Shown here piece after piece: positions 1 to 10,186 of a DNA stretch of 64,000 bases (positions are counted from its first letter, which is position 1; every line of letters starts with the position of its first letter). The position numbers were made by a program, and so were the translations under genes. Below the pieces are notes generated by a model, which was given only the letters and a program-made list of their open reading frames with translations, ran no database searches and was not told where the DNA came from. The stretch is from Dipteris shenzhenensis (Eukaryota; Polypodiophyta; Polypodiopsida; Gleicheniales): NCBI GenBank assembly GCA_047967505.1, contig CM106539.1; one strand, 5' to 3'.

Positions 1-69
1 TGATTCCACATCCACACCGCACACTGTGTGAGCTCCTAGGCATTACTGTAAGTCTTCCGCTGCGTGTAC

Positions 70-641
70 CCTCTGTTGGGTATCTTTTCTAACACTCAAG
101 CAAGCACTCACTACCACACCAGTTATGGCTATTGCTGACCCAAACCTTCCATTTGAGGTCATGACCGACGCTTCTGACAATGCTACAAGAGCAGTCTTGA
201 TGCAAGAAGACAGAGTGATGACAGCCCTAAACATTTCGATATCCAAACCCGATACCCGGTTTATGATAAGGAGTTTCTTGCCATTGTACACGCTTATCGC
301 TCTTGGAAACATTATCTCATGGAGCCGACTCGGTGGTAAAGACAGACCATCACTCTCTAAAGTATATCTTTACTCAGCCAGTCATGAGCGCTCAACAAGC
401 ACGCTGGGTTGAGTTTCTGGGCAACTTTCACATGACCATTGAGTACATTCCAGGACTACGCAATGTAGTTGCAGATGCTCTCAGCAGGGTAACTCTAGCA
501 TCAGCTATGGTAATCTCTACATTATCTGTGAATGTACCGAATTCATTCAAAGGGAAGTATCTAAATGATAAAGACTTCGGCACAGCAGTACAAGTTCTTT
601 CGAAAGATCAACCTTCGACTTCCGAACAGAAGATTTTCTAA
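70..641 (+). pseudogene. gypsy pol fragment: RT-RNase H connection and RNase H
   Basis: The reading passes through LKQALTTTPVMAIADPN (RT-RNase H connection) into FEVMTDASDNAT, the first catalytic-aspartate block of Ty3 RNase H. It then changes frame at about 213-220 into YPVYDKEFLAIVHAYRSW, which carries the conserved glutamate, and changes again near 335 into SVVKTDHHSLKYIF and VVADALSRV, the end of RNase H. So two frame changes interrupt an otherwise well-conserved domain. The last frame stays open to a stop at 641. Confidence 0.85.
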
Positions 642-1266
642 TCCTATTCTTATACGGACGACCTTCTGTATTATCAAGATCGCGTCTGTGTACCACATGA
701 CCATCGAGTGGCCCTAGCTGATCAACTGGTTCAAGAAATGCAAGACATTCTACTCCCAGTTAGGGACAATATGCGAAAAGTGCAAGAGCGGTATCAACGT
801 TCCGCCAACAAATGTAGACGTCACCTGGAATTTGAAACTGGTTACATGGTGCTATTATTTGTAGCCCCACATCGCTACAAGACGGTTAAGTCTGTGTTTC
901 CTAAGTTGCGACCGAGATACTATGGACCTTTCTGGATCGTCAAGAAAATTTCACCTTTAAGTTACAAATTGGAATTACCACCATCATGGGGTAAAATTCA
1001 TCCAACATTTCATATTTCTTGGCTAAAGACGTACATTCCAGGCAATGAAGCAGTTCCTCCTGCAGGTGATTATGTCCCAGAAATCGAAGACAATTATGTT
1101 CTCCTTATTCCTGGACCATTGACAGCGAGAGACTCGACATCGACTTATCACGGAATTCCTTGTTCTTTGGCGAGATTTGGACAACTCCAACGCTACTTGG
1201 CAATCTAATGAAGACTTACAACAGTACCCTGACATTTTACAGCAGTATTTTCAGAATTTACCGTGA
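642..1266 (+). pseudogene. gypsy integrase with core deleted, plus chromodomain tail
   Basis: [14 protein letters not shown] (about 665-705) is the stretch just upstream of the integrase zinc finger. It is followed directly by [14 protein letters not shown] and [15 protein letters not shown], which lie after the catalytic core. The whole HHCC finger and D,D-35-E core (normally roughly 200-250 residues) are therefore missing, with a breakpoint near 703-708. [15 protein letters not shown] and [11 protein letters not shown] are the usual integrase C-terminal motifs. A one-base shift near 1130 moves the chromodomain-like end into another frame, which stops at 1264-1266. Confidence 0.8.
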
Positions 1267-1309
1267 TATTTTCTACACCAATTCATTATCTCCACCAAGG
1301 TCTTATTTT

Positions 1310-1322
1310 GAGGGGGAGGGGA
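1310..1322 (+). other. polypurine tract of the chromovirus
   Basis: GAGGGGGAGGGGA lies directly before the LTR start TGTCACG, the expected position of the plus-strand primer in an LTR retrotransposon. Confidence 0.75.
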
Positions 1323-1752
1323 TGTCACGATCTGTGACGTAATCCTTTCTCTATACCTTAGACTTATGGATGGTTTGATGAATGGACACTTGTGGAAGGT
1401 ATGCCCTTTCAACGGGACACTTCCTATGAGGCACAACCCTTCACAAGAGACATTCTATTGAAGCGACACTACCATTGTAATGTACCCTCTCATCAAGGGT
1501 CACACCCTTCACAAGGGGTACACACCTCTTCATGCACATACACTTTGGAGTACACACCTTTTCATGTGTGACTCTTCACTCTCTATATAAGAGAGGCCCA
1601 ACTGTATGGATGAGACACTACAGACACTCAAGCAATACAAATATTCCTTGTTCTCTGCTATTTCAGTCTCCTTTCTGTTCCTTAGCACATTGCTAAATAT
1701 AGTAAATCTAGGATTTCTTACAGTGAAGGCTGCTCCAGATGATATGATCACA
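1323..1752 (+). repeat. 3' LTR of the chromovirus
   Basis: The LTR starts TGTCACGATC directly after the polypurine tract and probably ends at GATCACA (about 1752), giving short TGT...ACA inverted ends. A TATA box (TATATAA, 1584-1590) lies about 170 bp before the end. The U3 part holds several variants of CCCTTCACAAG, a local direct-repeat cluster. The 5' LTR is outside the window, so the right boundary is inferred and could be off by several bases. Confidence 0.65.
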
Positions 1753-3177
1753 ACACCTTGCTGCCCTAGAAGACAGCCAAGGTCCAGCCTCTAGGGAACT
1801 CAGTCTGCAGCACACCTTCCACTCTCCTTCACCCCTAGTGTGAGGCCCAAGGGATGATTTATGAGGCCCAAGGCCTCTCCTTTTATAGGGCACAAGGCCT
1901 GCCCCAAAAACCGACCAGCAGCCTCAATCAGGCCGACCAGGCTGCTGCAAAACCGCCCTAGAAGGGCTCTCATAACCAGAGCCCCTGGCCCACAAAACTA
2001 GGGCTTTGGCCCTCACTTCAAGGGCTGATGCCCTCTTATATATGCAGGGTCCAGCCCCCTTCTGCCCTGCCATTTTCTAGGCATGGTAGCCTGGCTGGAA
2101 CCAGCCCTACCAGCCCTATACCTGGCCGACCAGGCTGCTGATAACCCCCGCCATGTTGTGCCTCCGCCAGGCCCTTCTCCAGAGCCGTACGGATCCGTAC
2201 ACCCTGCTGATGTCATCGTGCCCTTCATAGGGCTCTGCTGCAGGCCATACGCTTGCTCTGCAGTTCCGTCTTGCCAGGTCATATCCAAGGCTTCATGCCC
2301 CCCGCCATCTCTCCTGCACAAGGTCTCTTGTGCTGTCCACATGACAGCTCATGTGCTGCCCATGTGGCAGCCCCATTTTCTGCCCATGTGGCAATCTATA
2401 CATCCCTAGGTCCACCTCCCCCATGCTCTCCTCATATGGGGGCTTACAGATGGGGAGGTGACCATTCCAACAGGCACAAACTTCGATTGGGGAGGACTTA
2501 TCTGGCACATGAACTGAAGGCAGGCTGCTCAGCAACCACAAAGCTGTTTGAATCCTTAGCAACAGAGCTGAGATGAATGCGCAAATCCCGAGGCCCTGTT
2601 GACGAACCAGCTTATGAGCTGTCTCGGCTCCCAAACCAACAGCCAGACGGCAATTCGTAAGGGAAAGATGGTGATGAAGGAGCGGAGGGGTGGCAAGTGG
2701 CAAGGAGGAACAATGCAAGCTGGAATTCAGATCTAGAAGGCGCTGGAGCAGTTGAGAATCAAGAGCTGGCTGCCAACGGAATAAAGGTGCCCCTTTTAAT
2801 GCAGAATTCATGAGCTTTTAATCCGATTGGTGCCCTAGCTTTTGAAAAGCATGACCTGCCAAATCTAGATGCTTGCTTTTAGGGTTTGCGTGGCGAAAAA
2901 GCAAAGTTGCTTTTTTGCCTTCTCTCCTCAATCTAGCAAAGATTTCCCTATCTCTAAGGGTCGATGCCTACATACAAGTGCATCCCTGAGCTTTCCAACT
3001 GAAAACTCGACCATGAGCTTCTTCTCCCTCTCAAAACACACCTCTTACCAATCAAAACGACTTCCAATCACAAACAAGCATGCCATCCTTCCTCAAATTC
3101 GCTCCTTCCTCTCCCATGAATTGATATCCTACCTCCAACCAGAACTCATCCTCCCTCACATGGAAATCACGTCTTTA
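1753..3177. other. GC-rich intergenic DNA, no gene recognised
   Basis: No coding family is recognisable. The stretch at 1900-2470 is GC-rich, has a possible TATA (CTTATATATG near 2034), and repeats the words GACCAGGCTGCTG and CCCATGTGGCA. The word CTCCTCATATGGGGG near 2428 recurs near 61800 next to another TATA-bearing GC-rich block, so both may be LTRs or solo LTRs of one unnamed family. The open frame at 2869-3186 has no recognisable domain. Confidence 0.4.
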
Positions 3178-3338
3178 TATACCTAGATAAATCCAGGAAC
3201 ATTCCCAAACTCATCCTCTAAAAACACAACATAGTGCAGTTTCAATCTCACGAGAGTCTCTCATAAGATTGAAAACCATAAACTCCATCACGCATAGCAG
3301 GGACTAGCTACTATGACATCCCCACTGACGTCATCAGC
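3178..3338 (+). repeat. dispersed repeat, copy 1 (LTR-like)
   Basis: About 160 bp, from CCTAGATAAATCC to GACGTCATCAGC, match 6898-7060 at roughly 85% by eye. A shorter third piece (CCTAGATGAATCC) is at about 3742. The end of the repeat is TGACATCCCCACTGACGTCA, and a TATA-like TATAAAAG follows at about 3363, so this may be the start of an LTR. Confidence 0.55.
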
Positions 3339-5452
3339 GCCCAACAGTGGGTGTAGACCATAGTATAAAAGTATGCTCTCACACATACAAATCCACACAC
3401 CCACACATACTTGAGCATCCATTTATACAAAGTCTTCGTACTGAGTTTCTGTCGGCACTCCGGAGGTGAAGGGCAAACTCAGCCATGACGAAGGCTAGCA
3501 GTAAAGGAGAAGGCTAATCAAAAAGTAGTCCACATCTCTTCATTCAAGCTACAACTGCTTGTGAAGTCTAAACGATTTCATTTTAGTCTCTCCCAAACGA
3601 GCATCTAAATCTAAATCTAGCTGATAGGGCAACGCACCATTTAAGATAGAAAGAATTATCGCAATACCAGCAAGCCGCAACTTGGACGAAAACTTCACAA
3701 GGTGAAATTTGCATGTCCACTAATACGGCAGAAGCATATACCTAGATGAATCCTAGGGAAATCACGTCTTCCCTATCTGCCGACGAAACAATGCAATTTC
3801 TAGCCAAGCAGTACAAAAACATAAATTCGCACCTTACCTGGGAGATCCAAACAGGAATCTAAATCACCTCCATAAATTCGCCATCCACGAGTGACTCTGA
3901 TAGCCAACTGACACGACCACGATTGCTCCAGGAAATCCAGAACCACAAAGAGAGGCACAAGCTTGCTCACCACCCAACCATGATGGTCACAGGTCTAGGA
4001 CCCGTAGAATCCGATCATCCCCCCAAGCCACAGGCTGGGCCGCTGGCACAAACATCTGCATCCAACCAGTCCACAACCTCCTGGCGTCCCATACCACCTG
4101 AAGGCGCCCGTAGGGCCTTAGGACTGAGCTGGGAATCCGGGCTACGCTAGAAAGCAGGTGCACGTCCGCATCACGATCCAAGATCCAGACCAGCAAGGAA
4201 GAGCTAGACCTGCTCTGACTTGCGTGAATGAAAACTGAACCCCTATGCCCAAATAGCTGGAACCCTAACTCGTACGTTGCCCTTGCAACCCAACCTGACA
4301 ATCGCTTGCCTAGCCACTAGCCTCTCCAGGCTATCAAAGCTAATCCTGTGCGCCTAAGCACATGTCAGATACAATCCGTGCACATGACACAATGCCGGCC
4401 TGTGAGCCCCTTACGAGGACATTAAGGCTGCCCGGGGTTTTTATTGTAGGTGCTATTATGCCCTAGATTCTGGGCAGGCCCAGGGAGGAAAGATATTCTT
4501 TTTGTGTTAGGGCTGCCCGGAGCACACCCGGATCTGGACCACAGAGGCCCAGCAAAGAAGCCTTTTATAGGCCAGGTAGGGGAGCAGCCAGGTCAGCAAG
4601 ACCTGGTCTGTTCAAGTCAGCCAGGAAACCAGGTTGGTCGGCCACATACTGCCAAGTCAGTCAGTCCAGGGGTGGACAGTTCCCTTTATAAATGCACTCC
4701 CCATTCAGTGCTAAATGGTGCAGTCCCCCCACACAGCCTCTCCTACGATTGTATTTCAGCCTATCCTGCCTACCTAAGCGGTCCTACAGGCACATGGAGC
4801 AGAGTTCTGGTGCAGCCATAAGTTCCTTCAGTCTGCTGGAACACAACAGTGGATCCTTGTTCACAGGTTCAATATTTCAATAAATCTACAGTTCCGGACA
4901 CTCTGTTGATTTTGAGTTATTTGTGAGTTGAATCTGGGATGTTAGTAGTGTGAACTGTTTCCTGGACAAGTCTCTCTTTTTTACTTTCTACAGAAAAGCA
5001 GGGTGACAGCAGTAGATTTTGGACCCTTGTTGGGCCTGCAAGGAGCTTATATTACTAACGGATGACCATGACAGGAGTAATTCTATATTTCTGCTTTCAG
5101 TTTCACTTCAATTAGACATGAGATTCTTAGGGGTGTGCTAGCATGTCTTTTCCCATGATGTAATTCTGGCCTGGCCTCATAGGGCTCTTTGGCCTTTGCA
5201 AACATTATAAAACCTCTCTCTCTCTCTCTCTGTTTTTTATTTCCTTCCCTTTGTTTATCCCAATTTGTAAGATTGGCTAGTCTATTTAACGTATGTATAT
5301 TTGGACACAACCATTGCAAACCATTAGAGTATCACGATAGCTGAGTAGCTTACAACAGTAATCTGATGTCTCTTTGATACCCTCTGACTTCTGAAATGCA
5401 GCAGTTATCTAATAGCTTTTATACTCATTAAACAGAAAACTAAATGAATACA
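3339..5452. other. intergenic DNA with LTR-like promoter and poly(A) signals
   Basis: No protein family is recognised. At 4440-4890 a GC-rich block has a TATA-like CTTTATAAATGC near 4683 and AATAAA near 4878, followed by AT-rich DNA. That is the arrangement of a solo LTR, but I could not find a partner copy. On the - strand near 3898 the sequence TTGGCTATCAGAG resembles a degenerate iMet primer-binding site. A (TC)n run lies at 5212-5231. Confidence 0.35.
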
Positions 5453-5573
5453 TTAAGGATGACATGCCAAGATCACAAAATTGAAGAGAACAAAGCCAAA
5501 TTTTAAAAACTTTTCAAAACTTTTCAGCAATTCAAACTCTTTACCCCTTCTCCACAACATATTGAGCCAAAAC

Positions 5574-5773
5574 CTGGAAAACCCAGGATCTTGAGAGCCA
5601 TAAGAATCTCTACGAGGGTCTCGCCAGACATATTTCTCAGCATCTTTCCATACTAAAGAAGGGTTGCGAGTCTTTGGTGGAGGCACAGGTATTGGATCCC
5701 AGATGATTTTCTCCCATTCATCTCTCATTATTTGATATCTTCGAATATATGAGGTCCAATATGGCTCTTGATT
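5574..5773 (-). pseudogene. exon-like coding segment of a possible host gene
   Basis: On the - strand an open frame contains about 65 residues with normal protein composition: YWTSYIRRYQIMRDEWEK, then PVPPPKTRNPSLVW and DAEKYVWRDPRRDSYG. It is flanked by a plausible acceptor (TATCAG, ending at 5774) and two plausible donors (GG|GTTTTCC or CCAG|GTTTTGG, 5572-5582), giving an exon of about 190-200 bp. The rest of the 133-codon frame looks like translated intron. The wording faintly resembles a nuclear-encoded plastid nucleoid or transcription protein (pTAC6-like), but I cannot confirm this. No neighbouring exons are evident, so it may be a captured or stranded exon. Confidence 0.4.
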
Positions 5774-6070
5774 CTGATATGCAGGTCCACAACAAACAAG
5801 CTTACATAATATATACAGTTCAATACAACTCATATAATTTTCACAGCAAACCAAGTTGCATTACATCTTAGGGGGCATATTCAAATCCAACATCAGCTTC
5901 ACAAAGGACCACCCAGTGATCCTCGTGAAAATAGCTCTCGATTTTGATACGTAGGTTCACAACATGCAGTATATGCAACTACATACAGTGCAACAAAACT
6001 CTAAGTCTGATAAAAGCATTCACAGCAAACCACCTTGCATTATGTCTTAGGATGTCACTCAAATCAAATA
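5761..6070. repeat. imperfect duplication overlapping the exon-like edge
   Basis: The stretch at about 5761-5890 recurs at about 5925-6060. Shared words include TGCAGGTCCACAAC / GTAGGTTCACAAC, ACAGTTCAATACAACTC / ACAGTGCAACAAAACTC, and CACAGCAAACCA followed by TTGCATTA and GTCTTAGG. Because the copy includes the acceptor side of the exon, the duplication may have happened when the exon was moved. Confidence 0.5.
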
Positions 6071-8104
6071 GTAGCATTTAGCAAAAAATCAAAAGGATTG
6101 TTGGTAAGTTACTCCCATGAAAATTCACGAATGAGGGAGACAAAGCAAAAATGCCTTTTATCAAGTACATCTTCATACCAGGGAATTGAAGTTAAAAGAA
6201 AATTCCTAGGTAATAGAAAACGTAAATACCAATCATTGCAAGGGGGAACAACCTTAATTCCCATCGCTAAAGAAATAGAAATTAGGGATTCTGCTAAGCT
6301 TCATCATTAATATGTGTCATCTAAGGCAAGTCGTGCTTTAAAGAACACAGCATTAAGGTCTTTTGATTCTCATGCCATGACTTTACAAAACCAGATAGAA
6401 GGCCTGGGATATCTTCTCTCATATTGAATGGCAAGGACAGACACGAGATTAGAGTTTGGAGAACTGATGTACAAGAAACATAACAATTAACTTTTGAAAG
6501 TGTTTTTCCTTAGGCAATGGACCAAATTTCATACAGGCAAAAAAGAAACTATAATAGGGATAAACCATGTCTGCTTGAGTCTAATCCCTGCAAACCACAA
6601 GGAGGGATGGAACCAGCCTCAAAGCTACACTAAACCTGCCAGTAAACGTCCATAAAGCAAAAGGTGCCAACACCAAAATCACAGAGAAGCACCAACAAAT
6701 TGTGCTAGACTGATGCAATCTCCTATTCAGCCAGAACCACTTTGCAAAGTGAACTTCCACGAGGAGCCTGCCACCGTCGTGAAGGAAGTTCTGTGATCCC
6801 ATGCCCACCAGAACACCAGACTCGACTTGCTTCAGGCTGTCTCTCCTACATTTCTTAAAGAGTAAACATTATGACCATCCCAAGATAGCCACAAAATATA
6901 TATCTAGATGAATCCCAGAACATGCCCAACTCATCCTCTAAAAACAAAACACAGTGTGCAGTTTCAATCTCCTGATATTCCTCATACTATTGAAAACCAT
7001 AAACTCCATCACACATAGCAGGGACTAGCTACTATGACGTCCCCACCGACATCATCAGCACACAAAGAATTTACATATATACATCCATAAGGCTTTAATA
7101 TATCCAATCTTAACAAATAAAATGAAATAACAAAGGAAAGAAGGGAATTTGTACGCAACTTTAGACAACATTATGAGGACATGAGAAAAATAACAAATAA
7201 AAGAACTTAGTAAGCAAAGACACGCTTACGTCTCATCAGTACACATGCATAAGCTGCCATTCTTGAATCTCTTGGGTAGACCCAGTGCTCACTCAGCTTT
7301 AAATCCCAACCCAAACAACCAAAACTTTGATAGCAAAAAGGAAGAAACAAAGCAGAAAATAAGAATAGGAATGCCAGACACACACACACACAGAAAGAGA
7401 GAGACTTAAATTAGATTAAAATTCCAACTAATGCTAACACAACCTAAGTGGGCGGACAAATACGACAACTAATGCTAACACAAGGAAGCAAAGATAAACC
7501 AACGTACATATAAGAAAACAAATGAAACACCAACGCAAACAAGAGGAAATAATTATTATCATTATTTTTAGATTAGTTTGTTGTTTTATTTGTATACTTT
7601 AGATTAGAAATAATATTAATAAATAAAATAAGAAATTTGGAGGAAATTTATAATAAATAAACCAGCGAGTGCAAGTACTCGTGAGCACTGCCCTTAGAGG
7701 CACGAGTTGATTTGGGAAGGGAGGAAGAGAGAGAGACAGAGAGGGAAAGAGGGACTAGTTGAATTAGGAAGGGGGAGGAAAGAGAGAGAGAGAGAGAGAG
7801 ATGTCATTGAGAATAGAAAGTGAAACGTGAGGAGGGACACTTTTTAAGAAAAGTGTAAGGAGAGCACTGCCTGCAGGGCAGTGCTAACAAATTAGAGAGA
7901 GAGAGAGAGAGAGAGAGCGCTCTTTGACGCTCCCACTTTAAAATAATTCTAAGGGATCCTAAACATACCCAAAGCTGAAAATCCAAGATGTAATGACTAC
8001 GTTTTTAATAAGATTGTGTACATAATCATAAGACGTATGCTATGTGATATCAGCGAGATGGATATGTAACTATCCTAGTTGCATGTACCAAGGTTTCTAG
8101 TGAT
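6071..8104. other. AT-rich intergenic DNA with GA microsatellites
   Basis: No gene is recognised. The second copy of the dispersed repeat lies at 6898-7060. The 7060-7680 part is very AT-rich. Purine-rich (GA)n runs lie at 7727-7800 and 7890-7918, and the word GAGCACTGCC occurs near both 7684 and 7862. Short open frames here show no domain. Confidence 0.4.
6898..7060 (+). repeat. dispersed repeat, copy 2
   Basis: Matches 3178-3338, including CATCCTCTAAAAACA, AACCATAAACTCCATCAC and AGCAGGGACTAGCTAC, in the same orientation. It ends at the same TGACGTCC word, after which the two copies diverge. Confidence 0.6.
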
Positions 8105-8962
8105 CTCTCTCTCTCTACCTCGACGCTCCCTCGTTCGATGCCCCCTCGCCGCCCCCTCCCTCGACGCCCCCTCGTCGCCCCCTCCCTCGCCGCTCTCCCT
8201 CGTCGCCCCCTCCCTCGCCGCCCCCTCCCTCGTCGCTCCTCCCCCTCGCTCGTCGCTCCCTCGTCGCCCCCTCCCTCGACGCTCCCTCGCCGCCCCCTCC
8301 CTCGACGCCCCCTCACCGCCCCCTCGCCGATCTCCCTCGTCGCCCCCTCCCTTGCCGCTCCCCTCGCTCGTCGCTCCCTCCCCTCGTCGCTCCCCTCGCT
8401 CCTCCCCTCGCCGCTCAGTTCTGTCCCCTCACCCTCCCTCGTCGCTCAGCCTCCCCTCACCCTCGTCGCTCCTCTCCTCGCCGCTCCCCTCGCCGCTCTC
8501 CCTCGTCGTTCCTCCCCTCGCCGCTCGGCTCCCTCCCCTCACCCCTCCCTCGTCGCTCAGCCTCCCCCTCCCTCGTCTCTCCTCCCCTCACCGCTCAGCT
8601 CCCTCCCCTCACCGCCGCTCAACTTCCTCCCCCTCACCGCCGCTCAGCCCCCTCCCTTGTCGCTCAGCCTCCCCCTCCCTCGTCGCTCAGCCCCCTCCCT
8701 CGCCACTCAGCCCCCTCCCTCTCCCTCGTCGCTCAGCCCCCCCCCCTCCACCCCCTCGTCGCTTAGCCCCCTCCCCCTCGTCGCTCAGCCTCCCCCTCCC
8801 TCGTCGCTCGCCCCCTCCCTCGTCGCTCAGCCCCCCCCTCTATTGTAGCTCTACTCTGCCCCCCTCCCGTAGCTCTACTCGGCCCCCCCCCTCCCGTAGC
8901 TCCACTCTACTCCCCCCCCTCCCGTAGCCTCTGCACCACCCCCCCCTCCTGTAGCCTCTGCC
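8105..8962. repeat. CpG-rich polypyrimidine minisatellite
   Basis: About 740 bp are almost purely C and T with regular CG steps, built from variants of CCCCTCCCTCGTCGC. Later units gain CAG (about 20 bp per unit, containing CGTCGCTCAGCC). From about 8838 the unit changes to CCCCCTCCCGTAGCTCTACT. Two forward frames stay open for 236 and 282 codons, but they encode only Pro/Ser/Arg/Leu monotony because the repeat lacks stops. The array sits just upstream of the LINE and could be part of its 5' leader or an independent repeat. Confidence 0.85.
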
Positions 8963-9115
8963 CCACACCCTCCCGCAGCCTTCCCGTGGTCTGAGGGCCC
9001 TTGTCTGCTGCAAGCCTTGGCTTGCCACTGGCCTTGTGCAGGCCTGCGCACCCCTACAGCAATGCTGAACAAGATCTGCCTCCCCTGGAAATCGTGCACT
9101 TGAACAAGTCCTACA

Positions 9116-10186
9116 ATGGCCCACAAACCCAAACAGTCTCCGAAGCCAATTGTGGGAGAGATCACAAAGCGCATCTTTAGGAGTGGATTAGCAATTGACA
9201 GCCAACCAGCCCTGAAAACATCGGGTGCAATGGACACCGATGCAGTTCTTTCTCCCGTAGCCATCATCTCTACTCCAATCACTGCCCCCCCCACCACTGT
9301 ACCACTCAACCTGCCCCCCACAGGAGAGGGTCACAGTCCCTCACCCCCCACACAGCTTCCTTCTGTCTCCACCACTCTTATATCCCCCCTTCCCCTCACC
9401 CAGCAGCTTTTCTCCACTCCTCTGCCATATACAGCTAGCCTATCGCCCACGCCCCCACAGCCATACGCCATGTCCCAGTTCGCACCCCCTCGGGTCCCAC
9501 CTGAGACGATAGATTACATCTTTGCGGAGCTACATCGACTACGGGATCACACCGTAGCACAAGACCAGCTTATTCAGAGCATGCGCCAGGAGATCACTCA
9601 CCTCCGTCAGGAGGTTGTATCTCTCACTGCTACAATCACAACGGCCCCGCGCACTACACCAGAGGTAGAGGAGCGGATCGCTACTATCCAGACTGCTATT
9701 GCGACTACTAGATGGGTGGACGTTGCGAGACGGGCACCCAAAGCAGCAGTCTCAGCCACCATCGCCGAGTAGGAACAGAGGGCCAGTAAGGCTCTCAACA
9801 TCCGAGTACGAGGTATCCTCCGCGCAGATTCACTCACCCCCTTAGCGGATGCGACTGCTTTTGTGACCTCTACCCTCGGCCTCGTCGAGCATGGGATCGA
9901 GCATGCATGGCGCACAGGACGGGACCCCACGTGCCCACAGCCACTCATCATCCGATTCAGGGATACTCAGGCTCGACTTGCAGCACTCAGGCAACGTGCT
10001 ACACTACGGGACCACCCTACTATCTTCATGGATGAGGATCTCACACCTATGCAGGTGGAAGAGCGGCGCACCCTGCTTCAGCAGCGAGATGTAGCCCGTC
10101 AGGAGGGGAAGTGGGCTGTCGTACGAGATGGCCGCCTGTTAGTTGGCCCCTGCCACCGAGCCCTCCAAGTACTCCAGACATGGTAG
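9116..10186 (+). pseudogene. LINE ORF1: coiled coil, RRM-like and C-terminal domain
   Basis: The ATG at 9116 opens a 356-codon frame with a single in-frame TAG (9770-9772). The first ~130 residues are Pro/Ser/Thr-rich and look disordered. A heptad-like stretch follows (IQSMRQEITHLRQEVVSL, about residues 153-170), as in L1 ORF1 coiled coils. After the stop, LNIRVRGI and PLIIRFRDTQARLAAL fit the RNP1/RNP2-like strands of an L1-type RRM. DLTPMQVEERRTLLQQRD and KWAVVRDGRLLV fit the L1 ORF1 C-terminal domain. The family binds element RNA as a trimer; here that role is inferred from architecture. The stop at 10184-10186 is followed 26 bp later by ORF2. Confidence 0.75.

Larger units (their letters stand above)
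1..1752 (+). mobile_element. Ty3/gypsy chromovirus remnant: 3' part of pol plus 3' LTR
   Basis: The window opens inside a Ty3/gypsy pol gene. Pieces in order are RNase H, a short stub before integrase, the integrase C-terminal region, a chromodomain-like tail, a purine-rich tract and an LTR beginning TGTCACG. The tail ([16 protein letters not shown], about 1155-1205) resembles the CR/chromodomain of chromoviruses. Several frameshifts and a large integrase deletion make the copy dead. The 5' half lies outside the window, so element length is unknown. Confidence 0.85.

Noticed and set aside
4440-4900. Solo LTR call with exact ends
   Set aside because: TATA and AATAAA signals exist, but no TG...CA ends with a target duplication could be identified.
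8079-8927. 282-codon and 236-codon open frames over the C/T minisatellite
   Set aside because: They encode only Pro/Ser/Leu/Arg monotony and stay open because the repeat has no stop triplets.
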